From Scatophagus argus (Eukaryota; Chordata; Actinopteri; Scatophagidae), in assembly GCF_020382885.2 (NCBI RefSeq), contig NC_058506.1:16594318-16658317 (forward strand): DNA of 64,000 bases. Direction: 5' to 3'. Shown piece by piece: positions 46,891 to 59,300 of the stretch. Both the position numbers and the translations under genes were made by a program. The notes under the pieces were generated by a model. That model did not search any database. It was not told the origin of the DNA and saw nothing but the letters and a program-made list of their open reading frames with translations. How positions within the stretch are numbered: position 1 is the stretch's first letter; each line of letters begins with the position of its first letter.

Positions 46891-48384
46891 CAAATGGTGG
46901 ATTTATTGCATTGTAATGTTCATACATCACTCACTTTACATCTTCCCGGGTCAGTCCTTTAAGTTGCTACCCCTCTCTGGTGAACTTAACACCTCAAACG
47001 TGCCCTCTCAACCACTGCCATCAAATTAACAATATGTATGTCACAAGGTGAATATCCAATAAATCATGGATTACATCTCCCACCTAAAGATGTCCAGTAT
47101 GTAATGACTTTATAGAGAAGAAGTAGGTATATTGTCTTTTGAGTTAAGTAATCTCAAACTGCTATGTTTAACATTAATCCTCTTTGTCTCCTCCTATCAC
47201 AGGGCACATTCATCTTCTCTATTGTTAAATACTCCCCGCTGAAGTTCAGCAACACTTACGTTTATCCACTCTGGGCCAATATCCTGGGCTGGTTCATAGC
47301 CACCGTCTCCCTGTCCCTCATCCCACTGTTTGTGTTATATAAAATAAAACAGGGAGAAGGCACTCTACGACAGGTGAGCATGAGCCTCTAGTTTATCTCT
47401 CAAAAAACTTCAAGTGCTGTTAAGTTAATTTTGTTAAAAAAAATAAAATAAAAAAAATAAAAATTAGAGTTACACTGGAAAGCTCGTAGTAATAAAAATC
47501 CTCCCTGACTCACTGATATTGACCAGTGAAACTCCTCTGACATACACTAGAGCATTTGGTCATTTTGTGCTTTTTTTGTACTTTAAATCTAACTTCCTGC
47601 TGTGAGACAATATTTAGCAGATAAACAGTGTTTGATTTGTAAAAAGGTTGTTCGGCTCAGGTTTCCACCATTCATGAAAGAGCTCCATGGTATGGGTGAA
47701 TGACAGCTGAAAGTATTTGTGTTGGCCTCACTCAAGTCTTGCCTCTCGTCATGAGGTAAAGCTCTTAGTGTATGTGTAAAGTATGTGTATTCTTTAGGTA
47801 CAGCTTGGTCTATAAAATAATATTCCTGGCATTTCTCCAGGATTTTTTAAGAGAATTTCTCAGAATCTCTTTCAGTGAGTATTTAGGCAGAAGACACTAG
47901 TGGGATTATCTTACTTACAAAACATTTAAACCTTTCACTTTTAACCACAAGTTAAGTTGTTGTCCCTGTACATGTAGACAACAAAGCATAGTCTTATCAT
48001 TCCGAGGTAATGCAACCTGCTAAAATACTCAGATACTAAGATAGCTAAAGTAATACACTGTAATCTGCAACTTATTTTTACAAGGAAAAATAATTTAACT
48101 GCACACTATTATCCAATTGTACATACATAGGAGTAATGGTGCAACAGAATGACTCATGATATGCATGATGTAATAAATAATGCAATCTGTTTTGCTTTTA
48201 GCTACTAAGTGGCACTCATGTGATTATTGTATCTCTTTTTCTCCCTCAGCGATTCTTGTTGCTCTGCAAGCCTGTTGACAATCTACCCTTGCAACCAAAA
48301 TGTCTTCCTAAGATGGAAACCAATGGCATCACTGGCCACACAGAGCTCAAACCTTTATCCCACAACGAGGAACTTGCGCAGTGA
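41284..48384 (+). CDS. SLC6 Na+/Cl--dependent transporter, GABA/betaine/taurine/creatine group
   Basis: Fourteen exons: 41284-41473, 41560-41694, 41895-42035, 42502-42589, 42842-42974, 43493-43627, 43724-43827, 44135-44259, 45041-45153, 45239-45376, 46267-46369, 46561-46661, 47203-47373, 48250-48384 (603 residues, normal for SLC6). TM1 carries [16 protein letters not shown] (residues 49-64). The second extracellular loop has the conserved cysteine pair (149, 158) and glycosylation sites at 165 and 175. TM6 ([18 protein letters not shown]), TM8 (GLDSQFVGLE) and [15 protein letters not shown] all fit the SLC6A6/A8/A12/A13 group. Expected role: Na+/Cl--coupled uptake of GABA or a related osmolyte across the plasma membrane. 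Odd points: TM1 reads GAIIGPGN where relatives have Leu before the second Gly (Pro48), and intron 8 begins with GC. Substrate and exact orthology are not resolved; GAT2-like is a fair guess. Confidence 0.92.
44260..45040 (+). other. SLC6 intron 8: GC-AG boundaries with TG-repeat acceptor
   Basis: Exon 8 ends GAATCAG and the intron begins GCAAGT, the usual context of GC donors. Shifting to a GT is impossible without breaking the AESGPGLAF reading. The 3' end is a (GT)n run ending TAG instead of a pyrimidine tract. A diverged fish repeat (AGGATGAATTGTCATGACA and following) occupies about 44815-44900. Confidence 0.85.
45006..45037 (+). repeat. (GT)n microsatellite at splice acceptor
   Basis: About 16 GT units running directly into TAG at 45038-45040, the exon 9 acceptor. 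Confidence 0.95.
45170..45202 (+). repeat. (GAAT)n microsatellite
   Basis: About eight units inside the 85-nt intron between exons 9 and 10, so length variation there changes a very short intron. Confidence 0.9.
46849..46888 (+). repeat. (CA)n microsatellite
   Basis: About 20 CA units in the SLC6 intron between exons 12 and 13. Confidence 0.95.
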
Positions 48385-51300
48385 ACACAAACAAGCGGTT
48401 CACCTGAGAGGTGTGCTGTACTTTATTGTAAATAATGGGCATTTAGTACACTAAAGGGCACAATAAGAAGTGCCTCCTTGGGAAAGGCAAAAGCTATCTA
48501 CAATCTACGACAAAGTAGCAAATGCAAATAGTAGGCTAGATGCCAATGTGTATTATGTTACATTTTCCTTATAAAACAGAAAATTACAACTGCATGCTTT
48601 TTGAATTCAAATTTCTCTATTTTTGAACACTTAACGTAAAACACACTTCAGTCAAACTCAACAGAAACAAAAGAAAGCTCACCCAAACTATCTCGGTTTG
48701 TGTTTTAACCTTTTCCAACAGTCGTATTCCTAGTCTACATGTTGCTCTTTCATGCTCATAATGACCAATCTACCTCTTGATCCTCTGCTCCTTCCAGTCT
48801 CTCTGCCAACACCTGCAGTGTCTTTGTTGTCCAAACAGTCAGAGTCTTGGTTGCAGCCGATGTACATTACCTCAACAGTGTATTTTACGTTACTAAAGTG
48901 CCATCCATTTGTCTTGGAGGCTGTGCTCAGTCCTGGTCCGTCTGTGTACACTGGATGGCTACTGAGCCCAGATTCATTGCTCCTGGTCCAGGGAGACTTC
49001 AGTCAGCTAATTGCCACTATATGTATGGACACCGGATCAGCGGTTAGGGTGTCGGACCCGTAACCGGTGGGTCGCTGGTTCGATTCCCCGTCCCGGTGTC
49101 CATGGCTGAGGTACCCTTGAGCAAGGTACCTAACCCCCACTGCTCCCCGGGCGCTGCACGCGGTCGCCCACTGCCCCGGGTTTGCTGTGTGTGTGTGCAC
49201 GTCACTTGGGTGGGTTAAATGCAGAGCACGAATTTCGTTGGAGTGAGTTCCCTCCAATGACAAAATATGTCACTTTCTATTTCTTTCTTTCTAGCAGTTT
49301 GTAGCTACAACCAAACATAGCTATATCAAAGAGCGAGCAGCAGTCAGCAATGATTTGCTGCAACTTATTTGGGTGAAGGGATCTTCAACAGGTGGCCAAG
49401 TCTGACATATTGCACCTTTAAAGAATTATTTTTGGAAGTCAAAGGAAATTTGACAAATAGTTTGAGTAGGAGAACAGGTGAGGAGTTAGTCAAATGTTTC
49501 TCTCCAATCTAAACTGTAATTTTAACAACAGCTGTTGAAAAAACAAAAGAAACAGTATCTTTCAGGCATAAAAGAAATTATGAAATGAAATTGTTTGATG
49601 GCAATGGATTTTATTTGTTTCTCCAGAATAAGGACTTGATTTGTGCAAGGATTTTACAGCTGTAACTGTATTATGAAATACAACACACGCACCATTCAAA
49701 GCTTACACGCACGTTGAGATCACAAAGGTCACTTTGTTGTTGATAATTAGCTGATGTGTTTGCATTTGTATTCTTTATGATTTTCATCCTGTTTGAGTAA
49801 AATGTGTGATTTTTTTCTCTTTTTTTATATTGTGTATAATGGGGGCAATTTTCCCCTGTGTATTACTAAAATATATGCACCCTGTTAATGCTGCATATAT
49901 CTTCATGCAGTATAACTCGATTCTTAAAACTATACGGAGTGCCTTACAACAACAAGAAGTTAATTCACTGTAATGTTGCTATATACTATTTCTGTACTGT
50001 AACTATTTGCGCAACCATGCATTCTTTAGGGGGGGTCTTGTTCCCCCAGTACTGGGAAAATATTAAATATATTCTCCTTTATGAACAATGTCACTGGATC
50101 AGTCTCTTGTTAATTCTTATTTACTTTGATTTTATATCCATTTCTGTTCGCCCAGGACAACATAAGATTGTGTGTGTGTGTTCTACATCCATAGAACAAA
50201 GATGGCCCCTCTTGGTAAAAGCAACAATTTGCTTTTCTTCTCCAAAGAGTGAAGGACATTAAAAGATCTGCAGCCCCAGGCCATTGGCAAGAGGAGGAAA
50301 ATTGCAAACCCAGCCAGTCAATATGTGTGTGTCTGACAAACACTTCATCACAGGTTAATTAATGATGCTAATGAGTAAAAGATGCGTGCTGAGTGCACCC
50401 ACAGATCCAAGCAAATCAGAAAACAGTTGCAGTGATTGGTTTGATTAAAGTTTTTACTGTAAACTGGTCATAATGTAAAACTCCACATTTGGGAATGGAG
50501 TTTGATTTAACAGTCTGTCCACTTGAAAGATCAAAATATTTCAACCTTGTAAACTGTATAAAGTAGTATGGATAGGGTTTTCTACTTCTATTGGTTTGTA
50601 TTAAAAGGTTGCATAACAATGATAACATTTTCTTTCTTTATCATCACGCAGAGGGAAACATACATTTTCTCATTGATTAGAGGCTAGCTAACTAAAATAG
50701 CTAATCTTACAGGTCAACCAAGAACGACACAGTTAATGTTACATCTCAAAGCATAAATCTCTCATTCATTTTGATGATGCACATCTTTTTGGCACTTTGA
50801 ACACCACATGCAAAGTTGGTTAGGTCACTGTGTTCCATAACACAGTGACAGTTTATACACAGTTTGGTTGTTAATGTGTCATCCAGATTACAGATAGACA
50901 TGCTATGCGGGAGCATCAGAATCAGAATTCCTTTATTTATCCCTGAAGGGAAAGCAGTGTGTTCTCTGGGTCTGTGATGCATAATGTACTGATAAAACAC
51001 TTCTTGTTCTTGGAAAAAAATGTCCAATGACACCTCTCCCCTTTCAAATTACACAAAATGGTTTGAAAGCAGACGCAGCTTCCGGCTCAGCAGGCCTGTC
51101 TCCCTGTCTCCCCGTCTCCCCTTCTCCATGTCTGTCCGTCTCCACATCTCCCCATCCCCCCTTCCCCATACCCCTCCCAACTCAAGGAGATGAGCAGTAT
51201 CAGACTGACATTTCAGTTAACATAATTGCAGGGGGTTTGAAGCATTGAGTGACTCTTTCTATATGTAGCTCGTTTCACAGCAACAGACACAGGTCAGTTC

Positions 51301-52330
51301 CTTTAAACAGGCAATTATTACTTGAACATGTCTTTATCACGCATCCTTGCCTTTGTCCCTTAATGGAAACTACATGTGAATGAAGTACAAAATAGTAAAA
51401 GATATTAATAAATTGTAAGTAGGCTACATCATATGAAAACAAATAAAAATACAAAAATATTGCATAAACAAAGGCTTTAACAGGTATTACACAATACTTC
51501 GCTGGCCACTTTCACTTATAATACAATATATGAACCTTGTGAGGCTTTTGCCCACGCTGAACTACACAGAGTTCCACAATGAATGCCATTAGATTAAATT
51601 TTCACTTTAGGCCAAATGAATTATTTATTTATCTATTACATAGAATTGTGGACTAGAGATATTTCATATCAAACAGCATGTATCGGACTACAAGAAAGTT
51701 GCAAGTGAGTTTAAAGCTTTGAATGGGTCAGCGTGAGATGTGCAGGTATGGTCCCAGCAACTGTGCAGAGTTGGCATGGCCTGAGGTGGGGATGGTGAAG
51801 TCCAATGTAGCGTTTTCACAGGATTAAAAATCCCAGGCGGTGCCCCAGCTGATAGCTGATACAGATGAAACAGGTCTGAGCTTAAAAATAGTTAATTAAA
51901 CACATTAAGCTTAAGAAAAATGGCTTGTGATGTGACTCGGGGCCAATATGTCAAAATATTGAGAAGCATTAATTCTGCTGGCACAATGCCGATTTTAATT
52001 GTCAGTCACAGATGAGAAGTAATGACACTGCAATGTGTCAAGATAACAGGTTGTCATTACATCTGAAATACACTAACCCCCGTTCACATCATGTCTCTAG
52101 GAAAAGTCAAGTCATTGCACACCTGAAGGCATACAGGGAACAATCAGGAATGTGAACAACTGCCAGAGAGCCAGCCAAGACTCATCAAAGGTGTGAATAA
52201 AAGGTGGGGTTATGTCAAAACTTCAATGGCTGAACACATATTAACTTTTGTGTTTTGCTGCCGTCACGTTATTTAATTTCTTGTTTCCCAGGAATCACAG
52301 GGCTGTGATATACCAGTCAGCCATCATTTT
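48385..52330. other. SLC6 3' flank and gene-poor spacer
   Basis: Apart from the SINE at 49028-49285 and a retroposon tail fragment near 50920-50965 (minus-strand AGGGATAAATAAAGGAATTC, same family as the copy C insertion), I see no gene. No obvious AATAAA follows the SLC6 stop within about 2 kb. A CTCC/TCCC-rich patch lies at 51098-51180. Confidence 0.5.
49028..49285 (+). mobile_element. tRNA-derived SINE, well preserved
   Basis: The tRNA-like head AGCGGTTAGGGTGTCGGACC (A box) is followed by GGTTCGATTCC (a perfect pol III B box), then a unique body with GTACCCTTGAGCAAGGTACC and CCCCACTGCTCCCCGGGCGC, and a tail ending TGACAAAATATGTCACTTTC then TTTC units. Both promoter boxes look usable, so it is younger than most repeats here. 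Confidence 0.85.
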
Positions 52331-52339
52331 ATGGCCACT

Positions 52340-52960
52340 GACAGGTGATGTGAGTAACACTGATTATCTCATTACAATGGCACCTGGCAGTGAGTAGTAT
52401 CTATTAGGAAGCAAGTGAACATTTTGTCCTTGACGTTGATATGTTGGAAGTAGAAAAATGGGCAATGATAAGGATTTGAGCTACTGCGTCAGAACATCTC
52501 CAAAACAGCAGCTCTTGAGGGATGTTCCCAATCTGCAGTGGTCAGAACGTACCAAAAGAGGGTCAAGGAAGGAAAACTGGTGAACCGCTGACAGGGTCAT
52601 GGATGGCCAAGGCTCACTGATGCGCATGGGGAGCGAAGGTTGACCCTGTTGTCTGATCCAGTAGAGCTACTGTAAAAACACATAGTGTATCGCAGTTTGT
52701 TGTGTACGGGGCTGGGTAGCTGCAAACCAGTCAGGGTGCTCACGCTGACCCATATCCATCACCAAAAGTGCCTACAACAGCCACAAGTATGAGAACTGGA
52801 CAACAGAGCAACAGAAGAAGATTTCTAGGTCTGATGTATCACGTTTTCATTTCCATAGTGTGAATGACCAGGTGAGTGTGTGTCGCTTAATTGACTTTTT
52901 TTTTTTTTTTAAAGGCTTTGCTGGGAAACCTTGGGTCCTGCAATTCATGTGGATGTTCGT
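52340..52960 (+). mobile_element. Tc1-like transposase relic
   Basis: A long stretch matches the common fish Tc1-like transposase in order: AACGTACCAAAAGAGGGTCA, GATGGCCAAGGCTCACTGAT, GCGCATGGGGAGCGAAGG, CATAGTGTATCGCAGTTTGT, AACTGGACAACAGAGCAACA, and CTGGGAAACCTTGGGTCCTG. Indels and a poly-T run break the frame everywhere, and the catalytic C-terminal part is missing. Confidence 0.75.
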
Positions 52961-53825
52961 CTGACAAATAGCTTGATAGCTATTTGCTGGCCATAACAAG
53001 CTCTTTTCACTATATGACAAAGGATGAAAGGAAACTGAGGTCATGAAAATGAAAACTTCTGGACTGAGTATTTATTGCTTTATTAGTGCCATAACCTGGC
53101 AAGATTCAGTATAGCTCCAGGGGACCAGACGTGTGAGATTACACTGTGAGGAAACAGGGTGTGTGTGAGAACCGAAAAACACATTAATCAAGGCAGGCCA
53201 ATCTCATTCAGGGAGTCCAACACCAATGTTTTCTATCCCACAGTGTCTCATACAGACACAGCAGGCAGTCTGTAGTTTTTTTCTATGAGATCCCCCAGGC
53301 CTTTGAAGCAACTTTGATGTAAACTCCTTTCTCTGAAGGGAAACTCATGCATCTGTATGAGTTGCTCAGGGGTGCGACAAAGTGGCGTAAGTATTTGATG
53401 TCCTGGGATGAGAATGTCTCACATCGGCAACTTAAAGTTGCAGTGACTAAACAGTTGCAAACAAAAAAGTGATAAGTTGGCATTGAGTGTTTTCTGAGAA
53501 GACAATCGACTGATAAAAATTATTTTGCAAGAAAAAGCATGCAAGGCCAGGTAAGAAAAACATCTGAAATGTGATTAAGTGGGCATGTGTTAAGTGTGAA
53601 GTCCTCACTCAATGCATGAACTATACTCTCTATACTGTTAAATTGCAATAAAATGTATCCTGTTTTAAGGTAGTTGTTGTTGTTTGTCCGAAGCTGAGGC
53701 CTCGGTCACAGTAAGGATCTCGGTGTAATTATGTAACCAGTCTTCAATACGAATCCTGTTGCGGAGTCTTGCTCTGCATCATCATATAATCTCTCTATGC
53801 ATCTTTGTATCTCTGAACATATGTT

Positions 53826-53849
53826 TACACACACACACACACACACATG
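53826..53849 (+). repeat. (CA)n microsatellite
   Basis: About 12 units. It lies between two partial repeats of a TCAGTGTGATTTGACATTGAC-like sequence. Confidence 0.9.
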
Positions 53850-54606
53850 CATTGTCAGCGTCAAATCAGTGTGATTTGACATTGACAATGCACATACGAC
53901 AAAGAGCCACATTCACTTCCATGTTGTGTTCAGGCGTTGTTTGCTGCAATTGTTCATTCAAAATCATCAAGAAAATAAGTAAATCATCTTTGTCTCCCAC
54001 TTCTTTCTGTTTACTGAAAGGCTTTAATTTGATTTGTTTTCACTTGCGTTATTGGTGCAAGTTTCTGAAATGAAACAATAACATAATCATTAGTCATATT
54101 AGTTCATAACCCCAAGAATGACAACACTCTCCATGGTCCATCTCAGTGAATCAGTAAGCTATGGCACCGTAACTTGCTTGTGAACTCAACGCAAAGTTCA
54201 TGACTGTTTGGGTGTCATAAATCTGCATGTTGCTCAATCGTGTCTCTCTGTTATCCAGTGTACATTTCAGCGTCTGTAATTCAACAGGGTAGCCTTGCAA
54301 AGCCCACAGTTCCCCTGGGCCTCTCAGCAGTCACATAGAACATTCCAGGCTCACAAAGCTGTCTGGCACAGTGGGTGTGAGAGTTTCTTAAAATTAAACT
54401 GTGAACGCTAATGCAATGAAGATGTTCAGTTTTGCCAAACCTGGTAAGCATTAGCAACATTTTCGGTTGGTGCTTTACATAGTTTTACATGCAATGTACG
54501 TATATTCACAAGTAATATAATAATATAATATAATAATGATGAGACTGGTAAAGTTGTTTAATGTCCATCAAAGCAAAGCATTTTTTTGGTTGAAAATGTA
54601 AGACAA

Positions 54607-54632
54607 ATAATAATAATAATAATAATAATAAT
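54607..54632 (+). repeat. (TAA)n microsatellite
   Basis: About eight units, with a related AATAATATAAT tract at 54518-54537. Confidence 0.9.
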
Positions 54633-55541
54633 CTGAACAGTTATATTTTTTCATTATTTCTCCTTTTAACTTAAATAACATCAGTTATCATTATTACTGA
54701 AATGTTTAATTTTATTTTTTGTAGTCACCATATAATAAACAATATTTTAATTTTAATATCAAAATTGTTTTTACTAACTAGTTGCCCCTGCTGAAACAAT
54801 AGAAGTTCTACTTGATTTGACTTTATCATCAGGCTTTCCAATTAATTAATGTAGTCAAATTTCCATTTTCTTCCCTGGAAGTAGCCCAAATTATCACATG
54901 CGAAAAATATTACTGGCCTAATCTGGCAATATCGGCTTTTATACTTAATAAAAATGAGAAAGAAAAGTCAATAATCTTAACCCACACAAAACTTTAAGAT
55001 TAATGGGTAAGGAATCCATTCAATTTGACACATTAATCTGGACTCAAGGATGACAGTTGTGTGTGATGGCAAAAAAAAAAAAAAAAAAAAGCTGCAAACT
55101 CACTGGTATGATTCTGTAAAAACAAATACAGCCACTAAATTTCAGCATAGGCTGTCAGATTCCTAGAATGCTAGCAAAATTTACAGAAATTTTACAAAAT
55201 TTCCACTTAGAGCATGGTCTTGGATATCCAGTGTGATAAGGAAAGTGAGAAACTACGTAAAATCTGAATTAAGAAACAGTACATTTTAATAAAAGACACT
55301 GTTTATTGACTTTTTGTTGGTTGCAATCTTGCAGAAAGAGCACACAATGAAACAACAGTGTAATAATTTAAACACTATAAATAAAAGGGAAAAAAACAAG
55401 GACGTGGTTTGGAGGAGTGTTTTGCATGTTTCTGTCAGGTTTAAAGGAGAATAAAACTTTTTATCACAAAGTAAAGCTGTTAGCAATGAAGATACAGTAA
55501 AGTCAATTTGTGTCTGAAAGATTTGTAACTAAAAACCATTT

Positions 55542-55547
55542 TTTATT
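55542..55547 (-). promoter_or_regulatory. p4ha2: Candidate p4ha2 poly(A) signal
   Basis: Minus-strand AATAAA about 750 nt after the stop codon at 56301. Other minus-strand AATAAA copies exist nearer 55292. Confidence 0.35.
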
Positions 55548-56219
55548 GAACAAAAGGTTTTCCTCTGAATTCTTCCCAAATTATCCTCTAAATAAAGCCA
55601 AAACCAGCCCATAATGACCATGACCAACATTTTGTAAACTGACATTTCTGATACTTGGCAGCCAAATATTTATGAAAATTCTAATAGTATTAAAATGTGC
55701 GCTGCAGCATCATGTATCAGAGGTCATAGTCAACTCTGATCTAATCTGTAATATCTGAATGTGATGCAAAGTCTACATTTGGATCCACGAGTTTGAGTCC
55801 ATCAACAAAATTATTTTTCATTATTTATCAAAAATTTATGTTAATCAGTCTTTTTCTTTCTCTTTCTCAAATGTGGATCTTGAATTGATAAATAAATCTG
55901 AATAACCTGCTCAGACACCATTTGGTGAGGTTTCCATCACACCTCCTGCACATTTTGGTGTTTTTTTTAAACATCGGATATTAGTGATATGAATAATAAG
56001 CTTCTCTGTATCATTAATGCTAATAATTTACTTTGAAAAGTTAACAGTTGCTATGTAAATGTGTAAAGGAGCAGTAACAAATGGTGACAACAGTGACTTT
56101 CACCTGAAAGTTTTAATTTTTGGTATCAGTGGAAGAAAGGTTTTGGCAGAGGGCTCACATGTAGAATTAATTGTGTGAGGAAGTCTGAGTTACAACTTTG
56201 CCAGTATTAAGGCACTACC

Positions 56220-56223
<4 letters not shown>

Positions 56224-56257
<34 letters not shown>
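56224..56257 (+). repeat. (GT)n microsatellite in p4ha2 3' UTR
   Basis: About 17 GT units, read as CA on the transcript strand, beginning about 45 nt after the p4ha2 stop codon. Confidence 0.9.
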
Positions 56258-56265
<8 letters not shown>

Positions 56266-56300
56266 GTGTGCGTTTGCATGTTCTTGTTGGATGTCAAACT

Positions 56301-59300
56301 TCAGTCCACTTCTGTCAGGCCACAGGGTCTCCTGAACTCTTGACCTCGCTCGTGAATCCACTTGTTTGACACTGACAAAACAAAAGGAAAAAGTGAGGAC
56401 CAAAAATAGCTCAGCCACTTGAGTAAGGCCCATGTGACAGGATTAGAAAAGACACAATAAGTCTTCACTACCAAAATTCACCAACATCGCTCAAGTATAT
56501 TTTATTGAGCATTAACTTGGAAAAAGAAAAAAAAACTGTGGTGGCTGAGGGATTTTTCCTTCCTATTTCAACGCCGTAAGCATCACAAATAACATCCCAT
56601 TCACTTTCACTACTGAAGTGATATAGGAGTTTCAGGGGCTGATGTCACAAAATCTTTAATAAAATATAAATAAAAATGAGATGACCTTTTAATGTCTCAT
56701 TAAGCCATATCTAGAAAACAAAATGTATGAGTTTCTTCTGTAGACTACAGAACCAAAACAGGCAGAGTATCAAATGAGAGTGCTACAAATACACACCTTG
56801 TATTTGTACATTGTACATGTGCAAGTAAAGCAAATGCAACATTTGAGTATGTGGTTTCTTGAGATTTCATTTTTGGTACACACTGAATGAATGCATGGCA
56901 GAAGGAGTTTCTGAGTCTCTCAGGAGGAACTGTGTACTAATCTTGCCTCCTTTAGTGGGATTGATAATTCATGTAGTAATGTAGTAATGAACTCTGATGA
57001 CCTCTAGAGTCATTCTACAGTTGCCAGTATTGCAGCTTTGTCAAAAATTCAAGAAAATTCTGTTAAAATATCTTCTTAGCATCAAAGATCGAATAGCTAT
57101 ACTGTGGAAGCCACATAATATAACCATAATCATCCACAGTTTTTCCCCGCTCTTTTTCTGCTGGGATATTTCAGTCAGGAACACAGACAAATTGCTGACA
57201 ACATTTTGTCTGGCTTAGCAAGACCGATAAAAATGGTCACCAAAACTTAGTTAAATTAACTTATCTGCGACAAGCTGAAGGTAAAGATAATGAGACATTT
57301 TTATTTTTTTTTTATTTCAAGGACTAGAAAGGAAATGTGGTATCCATGTGTGACTTTTTTTTTTATTAGATTAAGAAAACATGAAAAAAGACTTGAGATT
57401 ATGTAATAAAAATCTGGAGGACTGAATCAGTCCAACATTTCTCTGTGCTCTCTGTGTTTGAGAAATCTGCTAACAAATATGGATGACGCTGCAAAGAAGT
57501 TCTAAAACACGGATGTTTTACACACAGAAGAGCTATACAATCAGCACAGCTTCAAGGTGGACAACCAAGATTAGAGTCAAGAATTCAGTATCCAAGTATG
57601 GTCACAATCTCCCCTTCTGTTCCAGAGTTACGGCATTGTATAACAGCCAGAAAACACAATGAATTCTTGAGTTAAGGTTCAGTGAAGATGACATTTGACG
57701 ACCAAATTCTACCCAGTTCCAACAAATGGACAACCCAGAAACATAATGCCTCCGGCCATGGCTTTCGCCAGCACAGGGACATATAAACTGAGTTAATATC
57801 ACAATCTGTGGGAGGGCTCAGAAACAATCCATTATGACCCTTATAATCCATATCCATTATATATATATTATACTTGCTATGGAATAATATTGGAATAACA
57901 TGACAAAAAGATGCTGTCATCTAAATTGTAAAGAAAACTGTCATTTAAAAATTTGGTTTTGCCCAATAGTTTTGTTATGTAATGTGAATGTATCAATACT
58001 TCATTGTGATGAATGAATGAATCTTGACTCACCCCACTTATTTCCTACTAAGACGGGACAAGCTGCATGCCTGGTCCTATAGTCTCCTTCCCCACTCTTA
58101 AACAGATTGTACCAAAACACTGCTGTCCCCTGCGGAGAAATGAGCAAAGTTTAAGGCACCATGTGATGTGAACAATGTGTTCAATGAGAAAGATTTATAG
58201 CAGCAATGTTTTAACTCAGACTTTTGGTTGCTTGACAATTACAGTATGCTGCTGTTAGCCACAATGACAAAAAAACATAAGGAGCTGAAATTAATTTGTA
58301 ATTACAAAAACCTCCGATACACTTCATAGAGTCTAGACACAAAAATGTTTTCATCTTTCATAATTTTAAATTATAGGACAGTAAGTAATATTCAGTGAGC
58401 CTTTTTTGGTATTTCTTCACACACAAGCATTCATAAGTGCAAAGAAACACACTCTCCTTTCACCTTTCTAGGCCAGATTGCTGCTCCAAAGTCAGGGAAG
58501 ACGGTGGCACCTCCTGCCTCCACGTCACTCATCTGAGAAAAGACAAACTGGTTGGACACCTGCGTCGTATTTACAATTCAACAATCCTCAAAGTGTGCGT
58601 TTTTTTGGGTTTTTTTTTTCAAAAAAAGTTTTACTTTTCAAAGCAGCATATTAAATTTCAACTCTCAACACACATTTCTAGTAACATAAACTTTGATTAA
58701 AATGAAACAAATGAACTGACAATAAAACAGATGTGTACCCATCCAATTAATACGTGTAAATGACAAATACATTTTTTATTGTTATATTAATATTTTTATG
58801 TCATTTCATTCAAAGAAAATACACTAACTACTGTTTGATGCAGAGCACATAATAAAAAAGTCCTGTCAAAGAAAAAAGGTACGCAAATGAATACATTAGG
58901 GATTTTTACACTGCTGTGTAAAAATGTAGTAGTGTAAGATAGTTGCTATGTCAGCAACAATGAGAGAAGACAAAACTGAAGAAGATCTTGTTTCAGAGTA
59001 AAAGACACATCAGTTGTTCCACACCCAATTTCCCAATTTTCCCAAAGGTAAGGACTCATCAGTGTTTGATGAGCCCTATGGGAATGAGACACAACAATTA
59101 ACTATATAAGTAGTATATTATATATATTAACTACAACAATTATCCATAATTAGATATAACTGTCTTTCTTCCAGAATACGTCTATTTCTCCACGAGTCAA
59201 AACATGTTTACTGATCTGACGTGACGGTCTCTTCTCTACTACACCAGTTTCAAAAATGTTGGGAAGTTGTGTCAAACAGAATGCAAGCAAACAAACTGCG

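Larger units (their letters stand above)
52961..55541. other. Spacer between Tc1 relic and p4ha2 3' UTR
   Basis: AT-rich, with simple repeats (CA at 53826, TAA at 54607, a 20-nt poly-A at 55071). No gene seen. Confidence 0.5.
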
